A DNA stretch of 64,000 nt, taken from contig OX392530.1 in the NCBI GenBank assembly GCA_947623455.1, positions 32,457,405 to 32,521,404 on the forward strand, read 5' to 3'. The translations under genes and the position numbers were made by a program. Origin of the DNA: Mimachlamys varia. Taxonomy: Eukaryota; Mollusca; Bivalvia; Pectinida; Pectinidae. Position 1 is the stretch's first letter, and the number at the start of each line of letters is the position of its first letter. This document shows, piece by piece, positions 54,403 to 64,000 of the stretch. The notes beneath the pieces were generated by a model that did not search any database, was not told the origin of the DNA, and was given only the letters and a program-made list of their open reading frames with translations.

Positions 54403-55519
54403 GATTTATTTTGAAATTGCATGTATTTGTATCAATAATCCATTGAATTTGCTGTCTTATAAAACTTCATGTACCTGGAAGGTCAATATTCTTATGAAGA
54501 CGTGAAATTGGAGACATATATCAATGTATCCAATTGTATGTTATAGAATCCTTTGTTCGTGTGATTGCATGTACATAACGTAGAATATCCATCAATACTT
54601 TTGTAAACATGGTACAATGTATCAATATTATGCAGCTCCTCTTTTTCGCAATTTTCCCAATTTAAGAGAGACCAGAGTTACGCAGTTTTGTATTTTTTTT
54701 CCAGACTGATAATGCAGCAGAAATAACTTATTAGCTAAGCATTTGCTCTATTGATATGACGTAGATATTTAGGTAGAACTTTTAGGAAATTTTAAAGGAA
54801 ATGCTATGTTCGTTAGGAATTGTCCATATTAATGTCTTAAGATGATGTAAGTTATATCGAACATGCACTAATATATATACTCGTGTACAACATAAGACAG
54901 TAAAACTGATATTCACTATTTATGATAGTAAATGTTTAAGTGTGCTAGAAAAAAAACATGTAGATAATACAGACGATTAAGATAGCATTACATCTTACTT
55001 AATGTGTTTGGTGGATGAATACTGAACATCTACAAGTACAGTCGGGAGAAAATTTATTCATGAACATGCCTATAAGCATCCCCTTGCCGAAAATATGCAT
55101 TTAAACGAAATTTTCTTTATAACTTAAATTCCTGAAATACTTCACTGAATACGTCCATGAGAAGCATACCTTCTATATCAAAAATTCCTGTGGTTTTATC
55201 ACATTTCAATATACTTTCAACTTCGATCATTGTATTAATAATATATTTATCCTACGGCGTATGATTATGATAATCATGGCGACAAGTGATCATATATTCA
55301 TTTTTATGTCTTCTGTATCGGGTCATTAGTTCCTTTTCAAAATTGAAACTGTGTGATGTAGTACTCTCGCGAACCACAAGTTACCGTCCTTTTATAAGTA
55401 TATCAGCGTTGAAAAAGAATCCTTCTTAATCAGGATCTTCACTTGCTCTTTGCTCCTGTACGCAATGTTTGACTCTCTTGAGAGATACTCGCTGATGACA
55501 CATCATCCGATGCCTATCT
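54403..55519. other. Noncoding AT-rich stretch
   Basis: No gene or repeat recognised. Confidence 0.45.
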
Positions 55520-55604
55520 TGCATGATTAGCCGTTCACCATTCCTTGAGGTCTAGTGTTAGCAGAATGTCAGAGACTTTAACTATTTAGCCACTGCGGCC
55601 CCGG
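55520..55604 (-). mobile_element. tRNA-derived SINE, family 2, head fragment
   Basis: On the minus strand GGGGCCGCAGTGGCTAAATA, GTTAAAGTCTCTGACATTC and CTAACACTAGACCTCAAGG match the head of family 2 (A-box region and long variable arm). The B box and core are lost. Confidence 0.6.
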
Positions 55605-55769
55605 TTATATCATCTTGCATATCTAGGTGAACTCAATGTTATGAGGAACACTGAGTGACAACTAAATAACAATGTCACTAAAGAAGATAATAGAAAAGAT
55701 CGATTTCATATTAAATAGGGCAATCAACTATCACATGATAATGGCGACCATATACTATACAGTAGCCTG

Positions 55770-56310
55770 ATTAAACTATCAAAGAATACCAAGCGTCAAC
55801 AAAACCATAATCCGAACTCAAAATCGATTCAACTAGAGGCAAAATAGGAGAACAAAGGAAAGATTCACACGGAGACCTTCGTAAAAATACAAGAGAATAA
55901 GATCAGGTGATCCGGAAGAGTAAGCATCTTCTGCTTCATCGACGATCCCCGCCATGTTAATCTTGGTCACATCCAAGTAAGCATCAATCCTTAAAATGAG
56001 AACTATCAATGTCAATCACAACAACTAATTAAGCACACTTATAAGTAAACTCAAAAACAGCCATCTTCTTATCACACAAAAATACACGTGTACAGAATAT
56101 TTCTCGATCAGATCAAGATGGCGACCAATCTATCACAAAAATCTCGATGTTCAGAGCAAACCCTAGAATATCGAATCAACTCCGACATGTAAACACCATA
56201 TGATGGAGAATCACGGATGTTACTATCAAGAAAAAGAAAATTCACGATCAGAAAATCGAAATCATCTCGTTTATCATACAGCTAGCTAATTAGTAAGCTG
56301 TTTAAGTTAG
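55770..56310 (-). repeat. Rep-A dispersed repeat, near full length (minus strand)
   Basis: Includes the right end (CAAAGAATACCAAGCGTCAA, CATAATCCGAACTCAAAATC) and the centre (AATAAGATCAGGTGATCCGG, AGTAAGCATCTTCTGCTTCA, TCGACGATCCCCGCCATGTT, TCCAAGTAAGCATCAATCC). It reaches the left end (CTCGTTTATCATACAGCTAG, 56266-56285), so both termini of the family are visible. A 60-codon minus frame (55833-56015) is shared with other copies. Confidence 0.9.
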
Positions 56311-57589
56311 AAACCTTATATTGTAACTTGTATTTTACGAACGCAAGCATATAATAAAGAATATTGAATAAATTGCCACATGCATTGTAGGCAAGGAAGA
56401 TGGATTTATATACAATATACATAACTCGAAGTATTTTCTTTATATGAAATTTAAATTGTCACGATTAAGGTCATTATTATTTTGCCACATTTAAATAAAA
56501 GAGCGACGCGAAAAGATGTAGATTTGTTTGTGGAATAACTATATCAAGTTCACCGATCTCATATTTTTTAAGAAATTTATAACGAGCGTTGCACATGCAT
56601 AGTTTTTTGTCTTATTGGCACGAACATGTATTCATTTGTTGTCTTTTAATTGGTGTATTTTGACCAATAAAATGTTAAATCGCCGACGTTGTATATCAGT
56701 TAATAGATCAGAATGATAAATTTAAAAACAGTCGGTTATTCTGTAAAGACGTGTTTAACATTGACAATCACTGTATATTTACGACTGTCTGCTGGCTTAT
56801 TATAGCCCGAGAGTGTGTACAGGTGTGGTAATCAATATCAATTAAGTGACATACCTCCACGTGTTTCCGGATTCTCGAGCATTACTGTCTGATCATCAAA
56901 TCGTTAATAGTTTTATTTGAAAATTGCAAATGTGATATTTATAAGCCCTACCACAGATGAATCGATTTTAAAACATGTAGCAAAGTATTCTGAAATTATC
57001 TATTTTAATCTGAGTTCTGCATTTCAAATCACTTTGATGAATGGTACAGACAGCTCTATCAGTAAAATAAAAATCGAATATTAAAAAAAAAAAAACATGC
57101 TACAATAATTTTGCTATATCATTGTCACATTATTGTCATAGTTTTATTTCCTGTTTGTTTTTGGGGAAAAAACCTATCGCTGTTTCTGCGAGGTTAATCA
57201 TGGTTCACGAGGGCAAACCTGCATAACGGGACTATATAATTTATCTGATCGGAACAAAAACAAAATTAACAATCCAATTAAAAACAGAAACAATAATAAA
57301 TATCATGGTGTCGTGTCATTGTTGTCGTCTGCTTCCGTAGTTCGGAACTAGGTTCTGGTTGCTCCTATCGATATTTCCTAGAAATGGAGACATAATCGGG
57401 TAAACCTGGGCGCGTGCTAGCGACATGATTTTGTAGTTCCCTGTCATGTGAAAAATATCATCAAATCAGTCAGGAAGTTATAAAGATGACGAATAGTAAT
57501 ATATCATTTAGTTGCCTTTAATTTGAAATGATCAAAATGCATCATTGATGCATGAATAAATCTTAACAAATATGCTACTCATTAGTAAG
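56311..57589. other. Noncoding AT-rich stretch
   Basis: No gene or repeat recognised; an A-run at 57081-57093. Confidence 0.45.
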
Positions 57590-57872
57590 CGTAATTGTTA
57601 TGATTGACAATGATACTCAGTTCTCATTTTAAGAACTTGATGTTTACTTGGATATGACAAAGATTTACATGGCGGGTGTTGTCGATGAAGCAGCAGACGC
57701 TTACTCTCCCGGAACACCTGTTCTTATATCTAATGTATTTTGTAGGGGTCTCCATGAAAATATGTCCCTTTTGTTCATATTTTCCCCCTAGTTTAATCGA
57801 TTTTAAGTTTGGATTATGGTTTTGTTGACGCTTCGGTATTTTTTAATGTTTGTTATTGTCTATCTTACAGTA
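57590..57872 (+). repeat. Rep-A dispersed repeat
   Basis: GTAATTGTTATGATTGACAA, TTGATGTTTACTTGGATATG, ATTTACATGGCGGGTGTTGT, CGATGAAGCAGCAGACGCTT, ACTCTCCCGGAACACCTG, GTCTCCATGAAAATATGTCC, TAGTTTAATCGATTTTAAGT, ATGGTTTTGTTGACGCTTCG. Confidence 0.9.
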
Positions 57873-60064
57873 ATTCAACGTCTAAAAGTAAAGAAAATGA
57901 AATAAATTTCTGTTAATGAAAATAGGACCAAAAGGCAATACATGATATTTATCTTCTGGATAGTGCAGCGGACATAAAATCACACAAACAAATAACAAAC
58001 AATACGTAATATAATGGTATCTGCTCTAGTTCAAAATATGTCACGAAACAAAATCAACGCAAGTCTGCATCGTCTACGTTTAGATCATCTAGTATTTGCC
58101 AGAATAAGTCTCAGTGAATACACTGTTTGCAATGTCTGCGAGTGCTCTACAGTTGCTCGAATACTACAGAAATTTGACTTGGTGCATCCCATCATAGATT
58201 TGAAGACTCAAGCAATAATGGTCGCAATTCTATTTCCCTGTATTTATTACCTGCCGTATGTGACCTTTTTGCGATGATGGACCAAACGACATAAATATGC
58301 ATGCTCTTACATAATCGACAGTCAAAGTATTTCACATGCTTTTCAAAATAAGGGTAGCCCAATATATCATGGTTTGTTAGCGATTCTTCCTTTTTTTCTT
58401 TTTGTTCAGGATATCTACTGAGCTTTAGGAAATATACTAAAGATGATTCAGGTAATATCATTTAATAGTAGTCTGCCAGTATATATCACTTGTATTTTAG
58501 AAAAAGTTTTTTTTAAATAATGTAACTAGTACTCATATATTGCACACTCCGGATTATTCAATGACCCGAAGTCACCTGTTCCTTGAACCTGACCAAAGTC
58601 GATCTGAAGCTTCAACAGATAACATACGGAGAGAAAAGCTCTGACGCAGCTAGAAGAAGAGTTTTAATGAGTTGTTTTGGTCATATTGCAAGTTGAAGAG
58701 AAAATTCATCAAATGTGTTTATATTCGCTTTGAAAAATCGATGCTCCGCTGGCAATTCTTGTATGTATGACAAATTCAAACAACTTCTATAGAATAGTTA
58801 TTGATATAATGAATATATATCATTATTTGGAATACATGATGTTTGCGATATCCATCATAGTTAAAAGTCCGTAAGCAAAACCCAGAATCATTGCTGGTAA
58901 CACAGATCAATGAGGAAGTCGTTTAGGAGTCGCCATATAATTACCACAAAAATAATTACCAATGATAACCACTATTTATATATAGTATAGCAGGACAAGG
59001 AACTCACCCATCCTTACATATTTCCTTGTAAACTTATGTGTGCATACCGTGACAAATATAACCACAGTTTTGTTAGATTTCATTGGCCTACAAACCGTGG
59101 CATTGACGCTTTTATGGAAAATGGAAAACGTTGGAATTTGCTGATATTGCAATCAGAAGGTACTGTGTATTGTGACGTCACTATCGCATCGATATCTGTA
59201 TGGTCACACCTTAACCAATCATATATATTTGATTAAGTTTATTTGTAAACATCTTAATTATGTATTTAGTTAAGATAATATTAACAGAGACGACTTTTAA
59301 AAGTAGACATTTTAGGATTTGCTTTAATTTATGATATAAATTAACCAATTAATTTATTTATCTGATACGAATTCCTAACATAATAAGCTGATATTATCAT
59401 GTTTACAAATAGACATAAAACGTGCTCCCCTCTAACCCGGTTTGACATTTGATATAACAGATAACAAGTCCCTTGTAAGAGTTAACCTGTTGTAGTGTAG
59501 GACAGGAGAGAAATCCGGTTAGCATGATGGTCTGGATATAATTTGGAGGCGAAAACTGTATTCTAGAAAAGTATATATAAAAAAAACTAAATAATTCCAT
59601 TAATTAAATTTACTCATGATCTAACCAAAGGTTATCCTTCCCTCGACTTTATGCCAACATTACGACGGTTGTTGAGAATAAAATTATCCATATATAATGA
59701 TTTTGACTTATAAAAAGATATTTTACATCAAAAATTAGACATCTGAACAATATGTACAAATAGTTATTTGATTGATATCTATATTTGGCATTGTAAGTCA
59801 CGAAACTCCAGACATCAGACAATCACCATCAAATATGCATTCTTCGGTCCTTGTGCATCATTCAGAATTTTCTGACGTAGTTTCTCTTTTTAGTTCACTT
59901 CATTCACACAAAAACTTTTCAGTGCAAATTATTCATAAGACCTTCACGAACTTTGTCTGGAAATAGATTCTGTATTTAACCAATTAACCGAGATTTTTTG
60001 AGACAAAGATTTTTTTCTGATGATTTTGCTGTTCTGATTTGCAGATAAATAACGACTTTGCTGT
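57873..60064. other. Noncoding AT-rich stretch
   Basis: 2.2 kb with no gene or repeat recognised. Frames at 58014-58277, 59036-59236 and 59772-59966 (plus) and 58192-58461 (minus) are 64-89 codons with no assignable domain. Confidence 0.45.
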
Positions 60065-60375
60065 ATAACAAAAATCAGAGAATACAAAAGCGTCAACGAA
60101 CCATAATCTGAACTCAATATCGATTCAACTGCAAACTATGAATAAAGGAAGGATTTAAACAGATACCCTTCAAGAAGTACAAAAGAAAAAAACAAGCTTT
60201 TTCGGAAGAATAAGCGTCTTCTTTCCCGCGATATAAACTAGGTCACATCAAAGTAAATGTAACGTCATCAAATGTATAATCTTATTCTCAGCATGTAGGT
60301 ACATTTAGTATATTAAAAAGCGGCAAACTTCCTATCATATACGAATGTAGAATGGCTCTCAATGAGACCAAAATG
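60065..60375 (-). repeat. Rep-A dispersed repeat (minus strand)
   Basis: AATCAGAGAATACAAAAGCG, ACCATAATCTGAACTCAATA, GGAAGAATAAGCGTCTTCTT and GTCACATCAAAGTAAATGTA. The centre has lost ~25 bp around the CATCGACGA word. It faces the next copy (60515-60692) as an inverted pair. Confidence 0.8.
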
Positions 60376-60514
60376 GCCTATATCATATTTGTGATTGAAT
60401 AAAGAATTGAAATAAAATCCTTTATAGACGGCACATCACAATTTAACTGAAAGTGATATTAAAATATTTGACAAGGTTTAGGTTACCTGGCCTGATAAGC
60501 TATTCGACAAATTC

Positions 60515-60692
60515 AGCTATATATGGAAACAAAGCCGAAGATGATTACTCTTTCGGAACATCTGGTCTTATTATCCTGTGCTTGACGAGGGCCTCCATGT
60601 GAACCTTTCCTTTGTTCATATTTTGCCTAGAGTTAAGTAGATTTCGAGTAGGGATTATGGTTTTGTTGACGCTTTAGTATTCTCTGATCTTC
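60515..60692 (+). repeat. Rep-A dispersed repeat
   Basis: GAAACAAAGCCGAAGATGAT, TACTCTTTCGGAACATCTGG, GTGAACCTTTCCTTTGTTCA, TTATGGTTTTGTTGACGCTT and AGTATTCTCTGATCTTCC. Right two-thirds of the family, 5' truncated. Confidence 0.85.
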
Positions 60693-61336
60693 CCCCCACC
60701 TCACCCCTACAATTATTGAAACATTAATTGTGCTCTGTCATTTCTACAAAGGGCGCTGCCATCTTGCTATGATAAAAATAACTGTAAACTCAAGGTCGCA
60801 GTATACAATAACAATTTCAAATATGTTTCTTTAACTTCGTATAGCCGAGATCCAGTGTTATCCATTTCGTATAGGTCGCACGTTCTTCTGATAAAACTTA
60901 ACTTATATCTCATCATAGGATTGACATGTTGACTCAAACTCAAACAATAATGTTTGCAATTTCATATCTGTGTGTTCCATTGGCATCATGAAAATTGCAG
61001 CTTTCTAATTAAGCGATTATAATTCATTGTATTGCGGCTGAGAATCGGTGTTGTTAATTTGAATAAGATAAATAGTATCTTATTTAGTTTAACTAATTTT
61101 CTTTTACCAAACGTAACACAAATTTTTAGTGACTTAAACAAAACCGTCCTTTCTACACTCAAAGAAACAATTCATTTATACAATGAATTGTAATGTGTTT
61201 CAATTAGGGTTTTAAAACATAAAGAATCTAACCCATTTAGAAATATCAGCTATAACTTTAGTTCGCGCTGTCCTAATGATTCATTTGGTACCAACTGTTA
61301 AATCCTTAAAATATTTTCTCAATATTTATTTGTTTA
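60693..61336. other. Noncoding; no clear feature
   Basis: AT-rich; nothing recognised. Confidence 0.4.
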
Positions 61337-61435
61337 AAGATGACGTAACATACACATATTCTGCACCTCTTACATTTAGTAATAGATACAGTATGCCGAA
61401 AAAATGAATTAAACTGAATCATACAGCTGTTTATT
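61337..61435 (-). mobile_element. Rep-B copy 7, 3' half
   Basis: On the minus strand it reads AAACAGCTGTATGATTCAGT, TTAATTCATTTTTTCGGCAT, ACTGTATCTATTACTAAATG, GAGGTGCAGAATATGTGTAT, GTTACGTCATCTTT. It starts inside the hammerhead (TAAACAGCTGTATGATTC, with GAAA changed to TAAA) and lacks everything upstream. Confidence 0.8.
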
Positions 61436-63714
61436 TCATTATTATATAAGATTTTATCATTGATATGGGTGACATTCCATTGTTCCATGTCACCGTGGAT
61501 GGCAGAGTATCACATCATAGTTTGTGACGAAGCCTCATTCTGTTACTATCCCGAAAATGAAAACTATGCTACAAAGGTATTACCGGAATAGGTTCATATC
61601 ATCAAAATGTCGTAAACGATCTTTATCGGCTACTTGTGCTTCAGCGACCTGATACGTTACATTGTCTGTGTTCAATAATTAAAAACTTTACGCCTAGGGA
61701 CGACCATTGAGAAATGCAATTCCTGGCACGGTGATAGCGTGTATTAGCTTATGAGCGGGGGCGGGAATCGCGCGCTGCCCGAAACACCCGCGTGCGTGGG
61801 GATCACTTACCGTCCCGGCTTCAGTAATGTACGGACTTTCCATTGATCAAGGTCGCTACTAAGATTGCATGTTGATATAAAAGTTATTTGACAGCGGATT
61901 CTGAAATGGTGCTTGTGATTGCCATATCTTGTACATGAGAGAGTCATATATTTCTCGGAATATTGATGCTTATAACCCTTATTTTGTACTGATATGTGAA
62001 GGAAAGTGCGCTGCTACTGCTAGCGTAAGTTATAATTTGAATATACACTGTAGGTATAATATTATATTGTCATTTTGTAATTTGTCTTCTATATTTTATG
62101 TATGGCTTAAAAAATTCCAATATTGATGCGTAAGTAAAGATATTTTTTGATAAACATATTTATCAAAACTAATTTGAATTCCTGCAATTATCTTTCATAA
62201 GTTAATTCATGGGGAAAAATGCATCAGAAGGCCTGCTGTAACGATTTCCTGTTGATCGCCACTGGGGTCAGATGTGTAATTTGACAGAAGATACATTGCT
62301 GCTGTACTGGGGTGCCACGTTCATTGTCCTGTTTCTACCAGACAGAAGTTACTCGAAGGTCACCCATGACAACTGTTTGCTGTAATTACGACTCTCAGTA
62401 CGTGTGTATGTCAGAACGGGTAAACGGGTAAACACAATACACATTACCATTGTAAAACTATATACCAGCAATCGTGAAAGCAGAGAAGGAACATAGATAA
62501 TTGAATTTCACGCCTTCTTTCACTGACGTCATATGTCAATGCACTAACGATAAAGCTGCTGTTGTTGCGATGGACTGGCGAGGGTGACGTGTCGGGTCCC
62601 TACCCGGCGGTAGGACATAGACACTGACCACAGGGTACTCACATGTCTACAACTGACACACGTCTTACATACAGTGTACTCTCATTTCACGGCAAATAAC
62701 ACCTAAACCATTTATTTACGGTTTATTTGGAATGTTTATTGCTCGTAAACATTTCTCTCGATGTAACTATAATCCAATGTAAATGAATATATTGCTTGGG
62801 GGGAAACGACTTTGTGTACTTTTAGTCAAGCTATGTAATGACAATAGTCATATAAGATGTATCATAAGAGTTTGACTAATGTAATTCCAACTTAATTACA
62901 TGTAATAGATTTGTAAAACTTCCAATCAGGAAATTAAATAAATATGTATGACAGTTGGTTCTTAATCTGGTTAATGTGTTCATCGTTTACACACAAGACA
63001 AATATGCAGATGAGACAAATAAATAACTCTTTTTAATAATTATTACATTACTAAGTTGACATTATAACGAGATAAGTGATATGTTTATAATGATTGGCCT
63101 TTAAAGTACTTTCATCTGTTATAAGCCGTAGGTTAATTATCTGATATTAACAACAACAATGATTAACAAACAGCTAGGTCATTGTTTATTTTATCACAAT
63201 TGTTTGGTATGTGATTGATGATGACAGATAGTTCCTGGGAGAAGATGACGTATAAAAGGCGGAAGAAAGTGCTTCGCCGGAACATATTGACGGAGGCGTC
63301 TATATGACGTCACAATCAAGGCGCTAAAACCACAACAATGCAATTAATCGTTCATTTCATTTCATAAAAACCGTGTTTTTCATGATATTCATAATTAATA
63401 TGTCACACATATTCACTCCATTCATATTATTTAAATTTGCACTGTAATGGCAGGCGATAGCACTTTAACATAATAAAAGTATTCCTATGAATGATGCGAT
63501 GATGTAAGCTGCTGTTGTGCTCATTTATGTGAAAGTAAGCACTTTATAAGATATTTATGCAAGTATCGACACATCCCGGACGGCATACAGATATATTTGT
63601 TTGAAGTCGTCTGCACCACGCTGGTTAGTAGGGGTCCGTTCGACTCTTCATGTTTTGGCAATGCATTAATTTGGACACATAAACTAGGGCGTACAGACAA
63701 ATAAGTAAATTCAG
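61436..63714. other. Noncoding AT-rich stretch
   Basis: 2.3 kb, nothing recognised. A GC-rich patch at 61753-61821 and another at 62568-62612 stand out in composition without a gene-like frame or tRNA boxes. Confidence 0.45.
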
Positions 63715-63872
63715 ATTCCTTCACACAGCCATGATCCGAACTCAAAATCGATTAAACTACAGTTGATTACATAAAAGGGGACCAAAGCATGTGTTCCGGA
63801 AAGGTAAGCGTCTTCTGCTTCATCGACGACACCCGCCATGTAAATTTACGTCACATCCTAGTAAATGAAACT
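63715..63872 (-). repeat. Rep-A dispersed repeat (minus strand)
   Basis: CAGCCATGATCCGAACTCAA, AATCGATTAAACTACAGTTG, CATGTGTTCCGGAAAGGTAA, GCGTCTTCTGCTTCATCGAC, GACACCCGCCATGTAAATTT, ACGTCACATCCTAGTAAATG. About 70 bp between CTACAG and GTGTTCCGG are shortened. Confidence 0.9.
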
Positions 63873-64000
63873 GAGAACTAGGACATTTGTTTTACAAATT
63901 TGAAGCAACATGACATAAAAATCACCACATAACCATATATCAAGGATACAGGATACTTCTGAATAAAATAATCTTAAAATAGATATTAAGTTATAGTTAA

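Overview
This window is animal nuclear DNA, most likely from a marine mollusc and probably a bivalve. It is AT-rich by eye and has no bacterial-style ORFs; almost every ORF is shorter than 110 codons. It holds tRNA-derived SINEs with a 'TTTTCTCCGGGTACTCCGG'-type core, non-LTR retrotransposon remnants, foldback elements and many minisatellites. The species is inferred from repeat style only. I find no convincing intact host gene. One short, GC-richer stretch (45942-46175) is a weak exon candidate.

Layout. 1-6.5 kb: two copies of a dispersed repeat (called Rep-A here), a 140-bp hairpin, then three diverged tandem copies of a ~1.5 kb segment; copy 1 carries a SINE and copy 2 contains an 11-copy 74-bp minisatellite. 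6.6-7 kb: a repeat carrying direct-repeat nuclear-receptor half-sites. 8.5-9.7 kb: a nested palindromic element. 10.6-12.2 kb: a TTAA-flanked element with 13-bp inverted ends. 13.2 kb: a second type of SINE. 15.2-17.1 kb: an apparently perfect 306-bp tandem duplication, a 25-C run and two adjacent 27-bp minisatellites. 18.5-19.4 kb: inverted repeats. 20.8-24 kb: remnants of LINE reverse transcriptase. 26.5-27.5 kb: an 899-bp foldback element with two 11-copy palindrome arrays and a 6-bp target-site duplication. 30-40 kb and 43.8-63.9 kb: interspersed Rep-A and a second family, Rep-B. 37.6-38.1 kb: an LTR with polypurine tract. 41.4-43.5 kb and 53.6-54.1 kb: more tandem repeats.

The main discovery is Rep-B. 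Seven copies or fragments of this ~200-250 bp family surround a type I hammerhead ribozyme. The copy at 37150-37193 keeps every conserved core position: CTGATGA, a GTC/GAC stem II, GAAA, a loop-less ACAG/CTGT stem III, a GTA cleavage triplet and a 6-bp stem I. Other copies show core mutations, truncation, or loss of the whole ribozyme. The architecture matches what is known of metazoan retrozymes and of hammerheads in Penelope-like elements; no protein-coding partner is visible here. Three element types appear to share one 3' tail, suggesting mobilisation by a common LINE. No operon-like or pathway-like gene cooperation can be described, because the region behaves as repeat-dominated intergenic or intronic DNA.
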